Shown here: in pieces, positions 22,556 to 34,130 of the stretch
How the letters are laid out: each line of letters starts with the position of its first letter
Numbering within the stretch: position 1 is the stretch's first letter
From: Nemania diffusa
Taxonomy: Eukaryota; Ascomycota; Sordariomycetes; Xylariales; Xylariaceae
DNA: 64,000 nt
NCBI GenBank assembly: GCA_038501195.1
Contig: JBBPUQ010000002.1
Span: 5,471,001-5,535,000, forward strand
Reading direction: 5' to 3'
Program-made: the position numbers and the translations under genes
The notes under the pieces: generated by a model
What the model was told of the DNA's origin: nothing
What the model saw: the letters and a program-made list of their open reading frames with translations, nothing else
Databases searched by the model: none

Positions 22556-24478
22556 TCACTTCGCCTGATCAACACCCTCCCACCCCCCACGCCTCACCCC
22601 CCAACTCTCCGGCCCCTCCTCCAGCATCCTCCTCAAAACCCTCGCGAGCCTCTCCACGCCCTCGACGAGACTCTCCTCGTCCTCCCACGCGAAGCACAGC
22701 CGCACGGCGTCGTCGACGCGCGGCGCCGCGGCCCCCTCCTCGTCGCCGTGCACGGCGAACAGCTCGCCGTTGCCGATCATCAGGGCCTCGTCGGCGCGGC
22801 AGCGGTCCGCGATCGCGCTCGCCGTGGGCCACGCCTCCGTCTTCTCAGTCCCGGTCCCAGTCGGGAGGGTCATCCAGATGAAATACCCCCCGTACACCTC
22901 GTCCCGCCCACGCAGACTCCCCTCGAGCAGGCGCACGCCCAGGGGCGCGAGGTGCGTGCGCACAGCGCGCACGAGGAGGGCGTGGCGGCGGGCGTAGGAG
23001 GGGAGGAGGGTGTGGCGGATGTGTGCGTCGAGGACGCACTCTCGCTCCTCCCCTTCTCCTACCTGTGTTCCCCTTTCCGCTTCCGCCACGGAGCCCCTGT
23101 CACTACTTAAGACGTCCCCGGATTCGGAAGGTGTCTCTGCGGGCGAGAGAAGCAGCTCGCAGACGATGGTAGCGGCGAGCTGCGACGCGGCGCCGCCGGA
23201 GCGCGTGGACCCCGTCTGCGAGGCGCCGTGCGCGAAGTCGGCCGTCGAGTACGTCCACCCCGTGCGCGTGCCGGGCGCCACGAGCTTGCTGAAGGACCCG
23301 TTGGACACGGCGTGCCCGAAGTGCCGGCCCGGCGGGTCGTGGGGGGAGCGGCCGGCCGCTATGTCGATGTCCACGACGCGGGGGAGCAGGGCCTTGTTTA
23401 AGTTAAGACTTTGCGGCGACGGGAGTGAGGTTGGTGATGGAGCAGGAGAAGAGGATGATGATGATGAAGGGGTCTCGACGCGCCACTGCAGCATGTCGTA
23501 CACGTCGTCGCAGATCACCAGCGCGTCACGCCGCCTCGCAACCTCCACGAGCGCGCGCCGTCTCGCGAGCGTCGTCGTGCGGCCGCTCGGGTTCGAGAAC
23601 GACGGCACGCAGTACACGACGTGGCGGTAGATCTTGCGGCGGGGGTCTCTGTCCTTGTACCCCAGCCCGCCCCCACCGCTTGCGCGCTCCCGCTCCTCCA
23701 AAGCAGCCATCTCGCGCTCCAGAACCCCAACATCGACGCCCTCCCCGTCCTCGGGCACGGCGCGCATGCGCCCCGCGAACCCGGCGTCGGCGAAGATGGG
23801 GCACGCGAGGAAGTAGCACGGCGCCACGACCCAGACGGCGAGCGTGCGCGCCGGGTCCGTGAACGACTGCAGCAGGCACGCGAGGCTCTGCGACGCGCCG
23901 CCCGTGATCGTGATGCGGTCCGCTGCCTCTTCCTCCTTCTCCCCCCCTCCTCCGCTTACCCCAGATGCGGCAGCGCCGCTTGGTGGCGTCACAGGGAGCA
24001 CGCTACTATAAAACCGCCCCAGCCACCCCGCCAGCGCCTCCCGCAGCGGCTGATAGCCGGGGTCGGGCGCGTACTCGAGGCCCGGGGTCCAGATAGCCGG
24101 GTCCGAGAGCGCCGTCTGCGAGGCCGCGCGCAGGGCCGCCGCCGGCAGCAGCGTGGTAGAAGGCCAGCCGCGCAGGAGGTTGATTGGCTTTTTCGCCCTC
24201 GTCGAGCCAGTAGCGCCTTTGTGCGACCCTTCCTTTACGTCCACGTCTACCCCGCTTGTTTCCGGCATTGTTTGCCCGGTGGTCATCCCCGCTGTGCTAA
24301 TTGACAGAGCCGGGGCGCGAATAGTCCTGCCGGTAGTTGTGATGTGGTGGGGTCTACGAGATGCGGCGCAGGCTGTACGGATTTGCTGCTTGCCGCGGCG
24401 ACCACTGCTAATGTACGACTTTAATATTGATGTAGTTGGTGGCTTATGCATGAGCGCGGCGAGCTTGATCATGTTCAT
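22556..24478 (-). CDS. PLP-dependent aminotransferase, class I/II (fold type I)
   Basis: Single exon of 640 aa on the minus strand. The family pattern runs from an N-terminal extension (about 90 residues, possibly a mitochondrial presequence, rich in Arg and Ser) through INLLRGWPSTTLLP, GLEYAPDPGYQPLREALAGWL and TGGASQSLACLL. It continues through YCVPSFSNPSGRTT, VICDDVYDMLQW, and the lysine site NGSFSKLVAPGTRTGW with the Schiff-base Lys at about residue 398. These fit the 2-aminoadipate/aromatic aminotransferase branch that includes MocR-like stand-alone enzymes. The C-terminal domain has YGGYFIWMTLP and VRLCFAWE. Several low-complexity inserts (Gly/Glu, poly-Ser) enlarge it beyond the usual 400-450 aa. 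The coding DNA is far G+C-richer than its surroundings. Substrate cannot be assigned. Confidence 0.9.
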   Translation of the reverse strand: MNMIKLAALMHKPPTTSILKSYISSGRRGKQQIRTACAASRRPHHITTTGRTIRAPALSISTAGMTTGQTMPETSGVDVDVKEGSHKGATGSTRAKKPINLLRGWPSTTLLPAAALRAASQTALSDPAIWTPGLEYAPDPGYQPLREALAGWLGRFYSSVLPVTPPSGAAASGVSGGGGEKEEEAADRITITGGASQSLACLLQSFTDPARTLAVWVVAPCYFLACPIFADAGFAGRMRAVPEDGEGVDVGVLEREMAALEERERASGGGGLGYKDRDPRRKIYRHVVYCVPSFSNPSGRTTTLARRRALVEVARRRDALVICDDVYDMLQWRVETPSSSSSSSPAPSPTSLPSPQSLNLNKALLPRVVDIDIAAGRSPHDPPGRHFGHAVSNGSFSKLVAPGTRTGWTYSTADFAHGASQTGSTRSGGAASQLAATIVCELLLSPAETPSESGDVLSSDRGSVAEAERGTQVGEGEERECVLDAHIRHTLLPSYARRHALLVRAVRTHLAPLGVRLLEGSLRGRDEVYGGYFIWMTLPTGTGTEKTEAWPTASAIADRCRADEALMIGNGELFAVHGDEEGAAAPRVDDAVRLCFAWEDEESLVEGVERLARVLRRMLEEGPESWGVRRGGWEGVDQAK

Positions 24479-24783
24479 GAGAAGCTGATTATACCGCCCA
24501 TACTAGATCCAGTCTATGTGGGGACTTGAAGTTAAATTGGCCTCCGATCACAGGAAGTAAGTCTGGAGGCTGCCGGGAAGTTTAACTATTCACTATGCGT
24601 ACTTACAGATGCACGTGCAACACCGAGCCTAAAACGTCATCTATAGCCCGGGGTAATGATACGTTGCTTGCTATACGTGGTAATCTATACATAGTTTCTA
24701 AACGGCGTCATTCTTGCTTAATGGGTATAATGCTGACCGTTTGCTAGCTGGCTTAGAATTACTGCGCCATTCCTCACCTTCGT
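24479..24783. other. Spacer between two minus-strand genes
   Basis: About 300 bases between the 3' end of the GH125 gene and the start of the aminotransferase; presumably the aminotransferase promoter. No motif identified. Confidence 0.3.
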
Positions 24784-26859
24784 TCACATACTTGAAACGT
24801 CATACGGTGTTGGGTCAGTGAATATCAAATGCGGTTTTCGCTTTGCGAGATCGAGAATCGTCGAAGCAAAGACCCCGTTAGCCCCTGTGAGCAAAAGAGT
24901 CAGTAAGATGCAAGCCGCACAAGTCCTCGCCAACTGCGCTTTTCGCAACTTACACGCAAACCAACTCCCTGTACTTCCATGTTAGCTCTGTGACTAAATA
25001 CCATACCATAGATGGGTTTACTCACGTGTATAGGATCCCATAACGTTAACGTCAACGCTTTCATGAATTAAGCCAAGCTTGCTGGACCGTAGAACAAGGT
25101 CAATACACTCCGTGATCTCCTCATCATTGTCCGATGTCCGGGCCTGGACAAGCAGACTCATGGGCCACGCATTCATCAGGCCAATATGAGGCCCTAAAAC
25201 ATGTCAGCTTCGACCCTATTCATTAGTTTGCGATCCGTTGACTCACCTCCAATACCATGGAACTCTCTACCCTTGAGATAATAAGGATTGGAAGACTTCG
25301 ATAGCAACATGCGTCTCGTGTTTTGGTACGTCTCGTCGCTTGTATCTACGAAGCCCATGAGGGGTAATGCTAGAAGAGACGGGTAATTCGCATCGTCCAT
25401 GAGGATTGATGACCCATAACCGTCCACTTCGTAAGCAAAGACTTTTCCGAACTGGCGGTGCTCGACAACGCCATGTTCCCAAACCCCCTTCCTGATCGTC
25501 TGACTCCACTCATCTACTGTTTGCGCCAGCTTATCCTTGCCGACATCCTTGAGTATCTTTGCTGTTCGTTGCAGTTCCATAGACATCTGCGCATTGGCGG
25601 GTATGAAGAATCCCAAGATGGTGGCATCGTCGCTGGGTCTGAATGCCGACCGTATTAAGCCGGTACCGCTGTTGAGGGGATTGCCCACTCCGTTTAGGTT
25701 CAATGTCTCGGTGCCTATATTTGTGGTTCGGCTGAAGGTATATTGATTTCTCCGGAATCGACCGGTCTCCGGGTGGAAAGTAGACTGTGACTGTTCCTCG
25801 AGGACATTCAATAGCGTCTGCAATGCTTGGTACCATCGAGGGGTGAGGAACTCTTTGGAACCGCTATGCTCATTGAAGTCATTGCCTAAAGCAAGAAAAT
25901 GGGCAAGAGAATCCAGCTCATATTTGCACTCGAAGACGAAGGACGGTTCGTACACAGGATGTACAATATCGTCCTGCCCGTTGCTAGTGATGGGGAGATT
26001 GCTGATGGGCGGTGGTTGAAACGCGTTGCAGTATGGCGACTCGATGACGAACTCGGACTGGGTATTAATGGCGCCGAGAATGAGCTGGTATATCTTAGGG
26101 TCTTTCGTCGCCAAGGTCTGGTACGGGGCCAATTGGTTCGTCGAGTCTCGGAGCCATTCTGCGATGATGTCTCCTGGAAGAGGCATTAGCCAGGGAACGA
26201 CAGCGCGTGATCTTCAGATGTGCCGAGTAAAGAATATTTACCGGTGATAATAAATGACTGTGGTCCCTGCCACTGTCCCTCGTCGTATGCTTCGGTCCTC
26301 CATTTTGTATCTGACGATCCGCTCGTATGGAACTTGACGGTGGTATCTGTTGTAGACTGTCCACGTAAAGCCAGGTCAGTTATCTAGTCAATAGCCTGAT
26401 CGCACACCGTCCTCAGAGCTCAAAGGGGCCGCAGGATAACAGGCTTCCACTAACCGGGAAAGTATTCTCGAATAGTCTCGCAAGATCGGGGTCCTTCATA
26501 CGAGAAATGACATCCTCAATGACCTTCTCTATGACGTCGGAATGGAACGTGCGACACTTCGGGTGCGGTCTCTGATACGGTAGCTCGAGAGGGCCCTCGC
26601 TTAGAGGACGACTACAAAAGGTAGTAGACGAGTCAATGGGGAGGCCTTGCGACACACGATGCTCCGGCAGCAGGACGGACACAACTCACTGGGAATAGGC
26701 CGAGTACTGCGTGTAGTCGGGGCAGGCCTCTTGGTAGTTGGTGGTGTCATCGCCGAGTGCAATTTGGTCCTGTGCATAGCGGGCAGGACTCGCAGCGTGG
26801 GCGAATGGCTGGAATGAGGCGGCCAGAAACAGCAGCGTGCAGACTGAGGATGTTGCCAT
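24784..26859 (-). CDS. Secreted GH125 exo-alpha-1,6-mannosidase-like protein
   Basis: Metal-independent exo-mannosidase family, acting on alpha-1,6-linked mannose of N-glycans or cell-wall mannan. Seven exons on the minus strand (26859-26690, 26611-26455, 26356-26242, 26173-25247, 25193-25026, 24968-24954, 24884-24784) join in phase and give 550 aa. The signal peptide is MATSSVCTLLFLAASFQPFAHA. Landmarks are RPHPKCRTF, RLFENTFP, GDIIAEWLRDSTNQ, FECKYELDSLAHFLALG, YTFSRTT, VNGVGNP-like NLNGVGNPLNSG, SAFRPSDDA, VDGYGSSILMDDANYPSLL and GPHIGLMNAWPMSL. SYTRSWFAWANGVFA near the end is reconstructed across a 15-nt exon. An in-frame GTG further upstream is not used as the start. The large exon (25247-26173) holds most of the (alpha/alpha)6 barrel. 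No damage is seen. Confidence 0.92.
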
Positions 26860-27542
26860 GGTCGTATGCGCCGCCACGCAGACAGGTGAATGCGAGGGTG
26901 CGTGCTATGAAGTACCGAGGCAGCTTGTCGGCATGGAGTGTATCGGTATCGATCCCAGCTGGATCAACTTATAGGTAGTCACTCATTCGACATGTACCTT
27001 ATTCAGAAGACCCATTAAGACAGAAGGTGGGATTATGGATATAGTATCTAGACCATCGAGTGTTGCCAGTCCCAACCCAGACAGGTATCGAGGAGGTAAG
27101 TGTGAGCTGCGGACTGTAGACTGTGAGTGAGGGCACATATGGAGATCTTCAATGTGTGTACGTGTGCCTACCTTAATATACCTACAGTACAGTACAGTAA
27201 GTAGGTGCGTATTGTAGCCGGGTATAGCATGCTGCAGCGTGTAAGTAGGTACTTTAGCTACATGTGCATGGTGGGGTAGGTGCCTGTGGAGGTGAGCCAT
27301 AGCTACACCTAGTCAGGCTTCTGGTCTGTGCATCTAGACTTAGCGTCGGTTCGTCTTTTCTCTGGTCAAATCTTTCTCTGATCAAACATACGCAGTAGAA
27401 AGCATCATGGCTGGTGCCCTCGCTTACCTTTTTCGACCTGCCATTGACTCACCACGATGGCTTCTTCTGGCCTCATAAATACCTCACTCCCTGTATTTTT
27501 GAAAGCCATATACCCTTCTGAGGTTTTACTCGCGTTACAACC
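26860..27542. other. Divergent promoter region, GH125 and pantothenate synthetase
   Basis: Shared upstream region of the minus-strand GH125 gene and the plus-strand PAN6 gene. It contains short TACCTA and GTAGGT words and a small CAGTACAGTACAGTA repeat at about 27187. No coding evidence. Confidence 0.4.
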
Positions 27543-28727
27543 ATGATTGCACCTACACTTCGTCGCCTCGCGCCCCGCGAGCCCGCCCTGCTGACGGCGA
27601 AATGGCGGGACCTCGAGGCCATTCCCTCAACCAATATTAAAATTCTCAAAACCGTCGATGCCGTGCGGAAATGGCGCAAACCACGTCTCCTCGAACAGCG
27701 AATCGTCGGTCTTGTCCCCACCATGGGCGCCCTTCACGAGGGCCACCTCTCGCTCATCCGCGCCGCCGCACGCACTTCGCACGACGTCGTCGTGAGCATA
27801 TACGTAAACCCATCTCAGTTCGGAGTCGCAGAGGATTTCGACTCCTACCCGATGCCATGGGAGCAGGACTGCAAAGTCCTTACCGCGCTTGATCGGAAGA
27901 TAGCAGCCGACGCCAGCTACAGGGGCCGCATCAGCGCTGTCTTTGCACCCTCCACTGAGGAGATGTACCCTTCAGGATTCCCCGGTCAAGAGGAGAATTC
28001 GAACGGCAGCTTTGTCGTCATGAAGCCCATCTGTGAGCTACTCGAGGGCCGCAGTCGCCCAACTTTCCTTCGCGGTGTCGCCACCGTTTGCATGAAATTG
28101 TTCAACATCGTACAGCCTGAGCAGGTCTTCTTCGGTCAGAAGGATGTGCAGCAATCCGTCATGATACGCAAAATGATCAAGGATTTCTTGCTACCGATCA
28201 ATGTCAGCGTCATTCCAACAAGCCGAGAACCGGATGGTCTTGCTCGGAGCTCGCGGAATGTCTTTCTCGGTGAGCGGCGCCGCAAGATCGCAACAGTACT
28301 CAACCGTGCTCTGAAAGCTGCCGAGCATCGGTATTTGGTTCAAGGTACCCTTAGCAGGAATGAACTCCTCCAGAGTGCCTACGCTGTTCTTACGAAAGAA
28401 CTGGAAAAGCAGAACTTTATGGATCGTGTCCTGCGCACTTCGTACCAGGTCGACTATATATCCATCGCCGACCCTGCCACTATGGAAGAGGTGACTAACA
28501 TCGACCCTGAGGTTGGTGCAGTCCTGAGCGGTGCGATTCAAATGAATCCCGTCACTGCGCCACAACCCGGAGAGGTTCTCGGCCGGAATAGTGACCCTGC
28601 CGTCCGATTAATTGATAACATTATTTTAAACCCGCGGGAAGGGCCATCGCTAGATGCTAGCCCGCCTCCTAAAAAATCAGAGGTTACACAACGAATATCC
28701 AAAAAGGATGCAAAGACCGAGTCTTAG
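27543..28727 (+). CDS. PAN6: Pantoate--beta-alanine ligase (pantothenate synthetase)
   Basis: Joins pantoate and beta-alanine with ATP to form pantothenate, the coenzyme A precursor. Single exon, 394 aa. Motifs: the HIGH-like nucleotide site VPTMGALHEGHLSLIRAA (residues about 58-75), SIYVNPSQFG (about 86-95), CMKLFNIVQPEQVFFGQKD, and the ribose/phosphate loop PTSREPDGLARSSRNVFL. These are the complete set for PanC-type enzymes. Compared with bacterial PanC (about 280 aa) it has an N-terminal extension of about 50 residues, possibly organelle-targeting, an insertion around residues 120-160 and a Lys-rich tail, all usual in filamentous fungi. The ATG at 27543 is first in frame. It starts divergently from GH125. 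Intact. Confidence 0.96.
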   Translation: MIAPTLRRLAPREPALLTAKWRDLEAIPSTNIKILKTVDAVRKWRKPRLLEQRIVGLVPTMGALHEGHLSLIRAAARTSHDVVVSIYVNPSQFGVAEDFDSYPMPWEQDCKVLTALDRKIAADASYRGRISAVFAPSTEEMYPSGFPGQEENSNGSFVVMKPICELLEGRSRPTFLRGVATVCMKLFNIVQPEQVFFGQKDVQQSVMIRKMIKDFLLPINVSVIPTSREPDGLARSSRNVFLGERRRKIATVLNRALKAAEHRYLVQGTLSRNELLQSAYAVLTKELEKQNFMDRVLRTSYQVDYISIADPATMEEVTNIDPEVGAVLSGAIQMNPVTAPQPGEVLGRNSDPAVRLIDNIILNPREGPSLDASPPPKKSEVTQRISKKDAKTES

Positions 28728-29788
28728 ATTACCTTTATCTAGACCTAGGCTGCAGAGCTTCTAATCTAGTATAAATTTCTGGAATAGGAGGCATACATTA
28801 GCCAGCCTCTAGCCAAGCCAGCAGGCCGATAACTACATAAGCAGTTAATACACAAGTACCTGAATGGAGGGAGTATACGTCCGAAAGCCCCAAGTTGTGG
28901 CTTGAACATTTCTCTCATCTGCCCCTGTCGTCTCTTTGCCGCGCCGCCTCAACTATAATGATGACCCCCCAGCATATATCACATGCAATCAAAAGGTATT
29001 TTATGTTTGCATGTCTTTATAAATTATTTCCGCCCCCACTGTGCGCGGGCTTCTCTATACTCATATACTCTCGAATAAAGTTCTAACCCGTGAACGTTAC
29101 TCGATTACTGAATAGGGTTAATTAGTTGTAGACGTCGCGCGCGTGATTTAGTCAGTACGTATTATTTGTTAACGCGATTAAGTAGGTGCTACTAATACTT
29201 CTAGTAAATTCCACTCTTGTTTTCACCCTTGCTAGCTACCGGTAGCAAATATTGCGTACGCGATCATCTGTTTCAACTGAAAATTATCTGGGCGCGCATA
29301 TATGGATCTAATAGATACTGAGCGTATAGTAGGGAATACTAGCGGAAATTAGAAAAGCCTACGACCCGACCCGAACACGTCACACGACGGGAACCAAAGT
29401 CCTTTATTGCGTCCATACTGTAATAATCTCTGACGATGGGTTTACGTTTCTCAAGTTTTCCATAAGGGACAACAGGAAATAACTTGTCTTTTTCTATAGA
29501 ATAATTACTCTACTACTTGCCTATATCCAAGGTAGATAGGCCAATGAAAGCCTCAGCGCTAACCCCTCATACCCCCTGTCTCCTCGTGTCCCGACATTTT
29601 GGTTTTCTTGGGTACCAATACAGATAGATACCTACAGCATACCTACCCAGCTTACCTATTCGATCAGCCTCCATTGTGGGGTAAGTAGTAAATATTATAC
29701 AGTAACTGGATGGTCGTGAATGACTGCTTGTCCTCGGCTTGCGACTACGTCTAGCCTCATTTTCTCCTAATGTATACAATAGGTGAAA
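28728..29788. other. Intergenic, no gene seen
   Basis: About 1 kb after PAN6. One short frame at 28895-29086 without recognisable features. The part from 29090 to 29350 has moderately raised A+T and CGCG words but no repeat structure that I can define. Confidence 0.35.
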
Positions 29789-32438
29789 ATGGACCCATGG
29801 AGCGCACTGAGCTGTGCCGCAGCTGTGCTTCAATTTGTCGACTTCTCAGCCAAACTAGTCGGGTCCGCCTACGAGATCTACTCGTCTGGCAGCGATGCTC
29901 TGCAGGAAAACATTGAGGTCGAGAAGGTTGCCACGCACCTTCAGCAACTGAGCGAGCGTGTGGAGGCAAGCCTGGTGTACCAAGACCATGACAATGTGTC
30001 CCAAGATGTCAAAGCTATCGTCGACCTCGCACATCGAATCCAGACCTTAGGCAAAGAGCTTGTGCAGATCTTGAGTTCGTTGAAGATTGATCGGACGGCC
30101 CGTTTCCCATCTTGGGAGGCATTTCAAAAGGCCTTCCGCGCTTCTTTTAAAGCAGAACAGACTCGTGCACTGCAGTCGCGACTAGATACGCTTAGAAGCG
30201 AGCTAGCTCTTCATTTGACCTTCATGATTATGTTCGTGAGCAGTTCGTCAAGGCCCGGCTTGGGATCATGCCAAACTTCTATAATATCATGACTAACTTG
30301 GCATTAGGAACAAGCAGTCCTTTCTCTTCAAGTCTGTCACTGAGCTTCAGCACACCTGTCAGCTGATGCGAATTGCCAACGCCGAGCACATCTCAAATCT
30401 TCACCATGATCTCGCGAAAAGGATAAGGCGAGAAGGGCTAGAGCTTAGAAGTGTTCTAGAGGCCTCGCGGCCTTCCCCGGTTCCCGCGCAGCCGGTAGCA
30501 CCACCAACGCAAGACCAAATTACCAAATATTCCAAGACTATAAGTAACTTATCCTTACTCGTCACGGAAACGGCGACGACTTCGAGGCTCACCCGAATCC
30601 TCGAAAGCCTGAGGTTCGAGGAGATGCCCCATCGTCATTGGCAGATCCGGGATAACTACACCGACACATATTCCTGGATCTTCGACGAGCAGGTCTCAAC
30701 TTTTGCTGATTGGCTTACGAATTTGGACGGGCTCTTTTGGATCAGTGGCAAGGCTGGGTCTGGAAAATCTACCCTACTCAAGTATCTTGCTGATAGTCCA
30801 CGCACGAGAAAGTCACTCGAGCAATGGGCGGCGGGGAAGAAGCTACACACAGCGAGCTTCTACTTCTGGAACGCTGGAAACAGCATGCAGAAGTCCCAGC
30901 AGGGCCTCCTCCAAAGCTTGTTGTTTCAGGTTCTGAGTATTTGTCCCGAGGTCGCCGAGCGTGTGTGTCCCGAGAGATGGAAGAGCGTAGAGAGAAATGA
31001 CTTGCAAGATTTACAACCTCGTCCATGGAAAAAGGACGAGATTGTTGACTGTTTAGAGCGTACCTTTAGTCTCACCGCAGATTCGGCTCGATTCTGCTTC
31101 TTTATCGACGGGCTTGACGAATACCAGGGCGACGACCACTACACTGTAATCCAGCTAATCGACCGCTTACAGGCCTCAAAATCCGCCAAGTTTTGCGTGT
31201 CGAGCCGGCCATGGAACATATTCAGGCTTCACTACGGGGACGGCAAGACATCTACCCTAACCCTAGAAGACAAGACGAGGCGCGACATGGCCAAGTACAT
31301 CCGCGGCACCCTCGAGCTCGACGCCCGCTTCGTGCAGCTCAAGGCGCGCGAGCCGGCCGCGGACGGGCTGGCCCGGGAAGTCAGCGCGAAGGCCAACGGC
31401 GTCTTCCTCTGGGTCTTCCTCGTCGTGCGCGAGCTGCTGCACGGGCTCAACGAGCTCGACGACCTCGGCACGCTGCAGCGGCGGCTGCGGGCGCTGCCCG
31501 TGGACCTCGAGCTGTACTTCCAGCACATGCTCGACCAGCTGGACCGCTTCTACCAGGAGAAGACGGCCATGGCGCTGCTCGTCGCCGTGGCGGCGCGCAG
31601 CGCCCCGCCCGCCGACGTGGTCTACGGCATCGAGAACGGCACCGCGTGGGCGCAGCTGGCGCGCATGGCGGAGATCCAGGCCATCGACCACCCGCAGCGC
31701 GAGAACCTGCGCGTGCGCGTCGAGTACCTGCTGAACAAGTGGTGCCGCGACCTGCTCGGGATCTCGAAGCACGCCGACTACGACCGGGTCGAGTTCCTCC
31801 ACCGCACGGTGAGGGACTTCCTGTGCTCCGAGACGATCTGGAGGTTGCTGGAGAAGCGGGCCGGGAGGAGCTTTAACCCGCGCCTTCTGCTCTGTCGCGC
31901 GTTCCTGGCCCAGATCGCGTACCACGTGTACATCTCGCAGGATCATAACACCTCGTCGAAGCTGAGCCATAATGTCAAGCATGTCATCCTCCAGATCATG
32001 TACTATGCCGTGGAGTGCGAGAGATACGATGGTAGCAGTCCTGTCGCAGAGCTCGAGGAGCTCGATCGCCTAGGCACTCGACTGTATTCCAAAAAGTGGA
32101 CGATGAAAGTCTGGACGGACCCGCCTATCGACGACTTCCTGGCAGTGGCAGTGGCTTGTGACTTGACGCTATTCGTGCAATTGACGCTCCAACAGCAGCC
32201 GAAGAAGCTGTTTACAAAGCAGTCCGCGATGCCATTGATCTTCTGGGCGTCTGTCAACGGCCTGGAGGACTCCTCGTCGCTTCCAGATCGGCACGTTGGT
32301 ATGGTCAAGATGCTTAGAGAGCAGGCGATGGAATATGATAAAAATCTTGTACCCAAGAAAAACAGACTCTCGCGCATTTTTGGCTCGTCCAAACGTTTGT
32401 CTGCCCAAGAAGAGTTTCAGCGTAACATAGACCTCTAA
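29789..32438 (+). CDS. NACHT-domain STAND NTPase with fungal N-terminal helical domain
   Basis: NLR-like signalling NTPase, a class involved in fungal non-self recognition. Two exons, about 29789-30231 and 30308-32438, give about 857 aa. The exact donor (GTTCGT at 30232 or GTGAGC at 30236) is uncertain; only the former keeps phase with the TTAG acceptor. The N-terminal domain MDPWSALSCAAAVLQFVDF resembles the SesA/HeLo-like helical domain found in front of fungal NACHTs. Walker A is ISGKAGSGKSTLL (K301) and Walker B FFIDGLDE (about 413-420). The post-NACHT blocks KANGVFLWVFLVVRELL and LPVDLELYFQHMLDQLD follow, then VEFLHRTVRDFL. The C-terminal 250 residues show no ankyrin, WD40 or TPR repeats. 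Coding DNA at 31.3-31.9 kb is very G+C-rich. No stop codons or damage. Confidence 0.9.
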
Positions 32439-34130
32439 GACATATTGTCGCCACCTTCGTATATAGAAGGCTCCGGCCTTGGTTAGTATTAGCACTAATT
32501 ATAGAGTAGACTTGTTGAGCCGATTTAACTTCCAGCCTAGGAAGGATAGTAAACTTTCTAAGTTAGAGGTTAGGTGTTGTTCGGATTCTATGAGCTGATG
32601 AGCTAGTTTGAGATCTAAAGATATTATGTTTAATACTAACCTTGTCCCCGAGTGACGGGTTCCCTAAAATACCTACGAGCGTTACCTAAGACGTGGTACA
32701 TATAATTTAGCTTCCTCAGGTTGACATCAATACTTTCGACGCTTCCTCTTGATCCAGTTAAGCCGACAAGTGTGACTTATGTCTTATTCCAATCGCTATT
32801 TACTCTTTCCCAGGATTACATAATTAGGTAGTAAGCAGTGCTCATCATATGCTACCTGCCCGTGTGAGTATCCCGACTCTATGATCACTATCATCGCAAT
32901 TATTTGTACTGAAAGAGGTGAAAGAGACCGTAAGCGTTCGGTAATCTGCTAGAATCGTAAACATGTTCCCAACGCGACACGGCATTTTTAATCCGATATC
33001 ACCTCACATTGTCCAAGGCCGTGTTAGTATCGCATTTGTATTCCTACTTGTCAAATTGGAGGAATGAACCATGTTGGCAATTCGAGTGCATAGCTGAGGT
33101 TTTAGAGTTCATGCACCTACATAAGTATGCGTCAACTTCAGCGCTCCACGTTTCAGCCTTGCCACACGAGATGTCATGTATGGCCGAAGTTAGTCAATCG
33201 CAGATATCTGTCATGGTGATGGTGTTCGGCAGCGAACCGTGTGGCTTATACTAAGCTGTGTTTCACAATCCGTGACAAATATCGGATGCCGATTTGTCAA
33301 TTCCCTCCGAGCACTTATGTGCCCAGTTCTGTAATTATACCACAGGTATTCTGTACCGGTCCTGCAATTGTTCAGTCTCGATACGATAAGTCGGCTTAGC
33401 ATTTAAGTCTTCTCGGCATTGGTTGTAGGTACATATTTCGTGCTAGATAATTGGTATTATTAGCACAAAAGTCCCCGCAGCACCTAGCAGGTGTCAGCAC
33501 TGAAATAGTGGATACAAGTCTCTAGGGGCTGGTACCTACAGATGTAGTAAACCCGCGCAGTGAATACAGGTACCCGTCAACTGTAAAGCTTCGGGGATAG
33601 CTATTTTGAGCTTCCCCGCAGCAAGTCGATCAAACCGTCCGGAGCACAGCCTGCAGCACCCTACCCTTACTTTATTCTTCATCGCCGCGAACTCAAATCG
33701 TTACTTTGCGACAAGGCGCATCGATTTGAAGATCCCATCCCTTTGCAGACCTGAATAATAGTCTTGTGATTTTACCCATATTTATCTTTATATATATTTA
33801 GATATATATATATACATCTACATACACATACACATAAGGTCCATCTATCCGGATTGGGGATCCTGGATCTTCTTTTTCTTCTCTCGATTGTTCCCGGTCG
33901 ATCAATTCATCAATCACCCTCCCCTGTCGATCGCCTCTTTGCTGCCAGCTAGTCTGTCATACCGAGACCGCGGGGTTCGTTCTCTGTTCCTTGTTGCAGC
34001 TCATTTCAACCCAGCTTCATCGAGTGCAGTGCAGTCGAATCGAGTCTGGTCTGAACTGGGTCGCGTGTGCCCTGGTTATTGTTATTGAGATCTGATTTTC
34101 AGCTCGTTCCGTCTCGTCTAAGCCAGTCCA
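32439..34130. other. Intergenic, including the long ERG8 leader region
   Basis: No gene seen in 32440-33700; short frames at 33009-33402 lack features. From 33770 to 33840 there is an A+T microsatellite (TA and TACACA repeats). From 33870 to 34120 a pyrimidine-rich stretch (CTTCTTTTTCTTCTCTCG and similar) is the presumed promoter and 5' leader of ERG8. Confidence 0.4.

Noticed and set aside
22748..24304. Long open frames on the plus strand opposite the aminotransferase
   Set aside because: Arg/Ala/Pro-rich frames caused by the high GC of the real minus-strand gene; no domain pattern.
31193..31982. Open frames of 227 and 239 codons overlapping the NACHT gene
   Set aside because: Alternate-frame artefacts of a GC-rich coding stretch; composition is Arg/Ala/Gly repeats without motifs.
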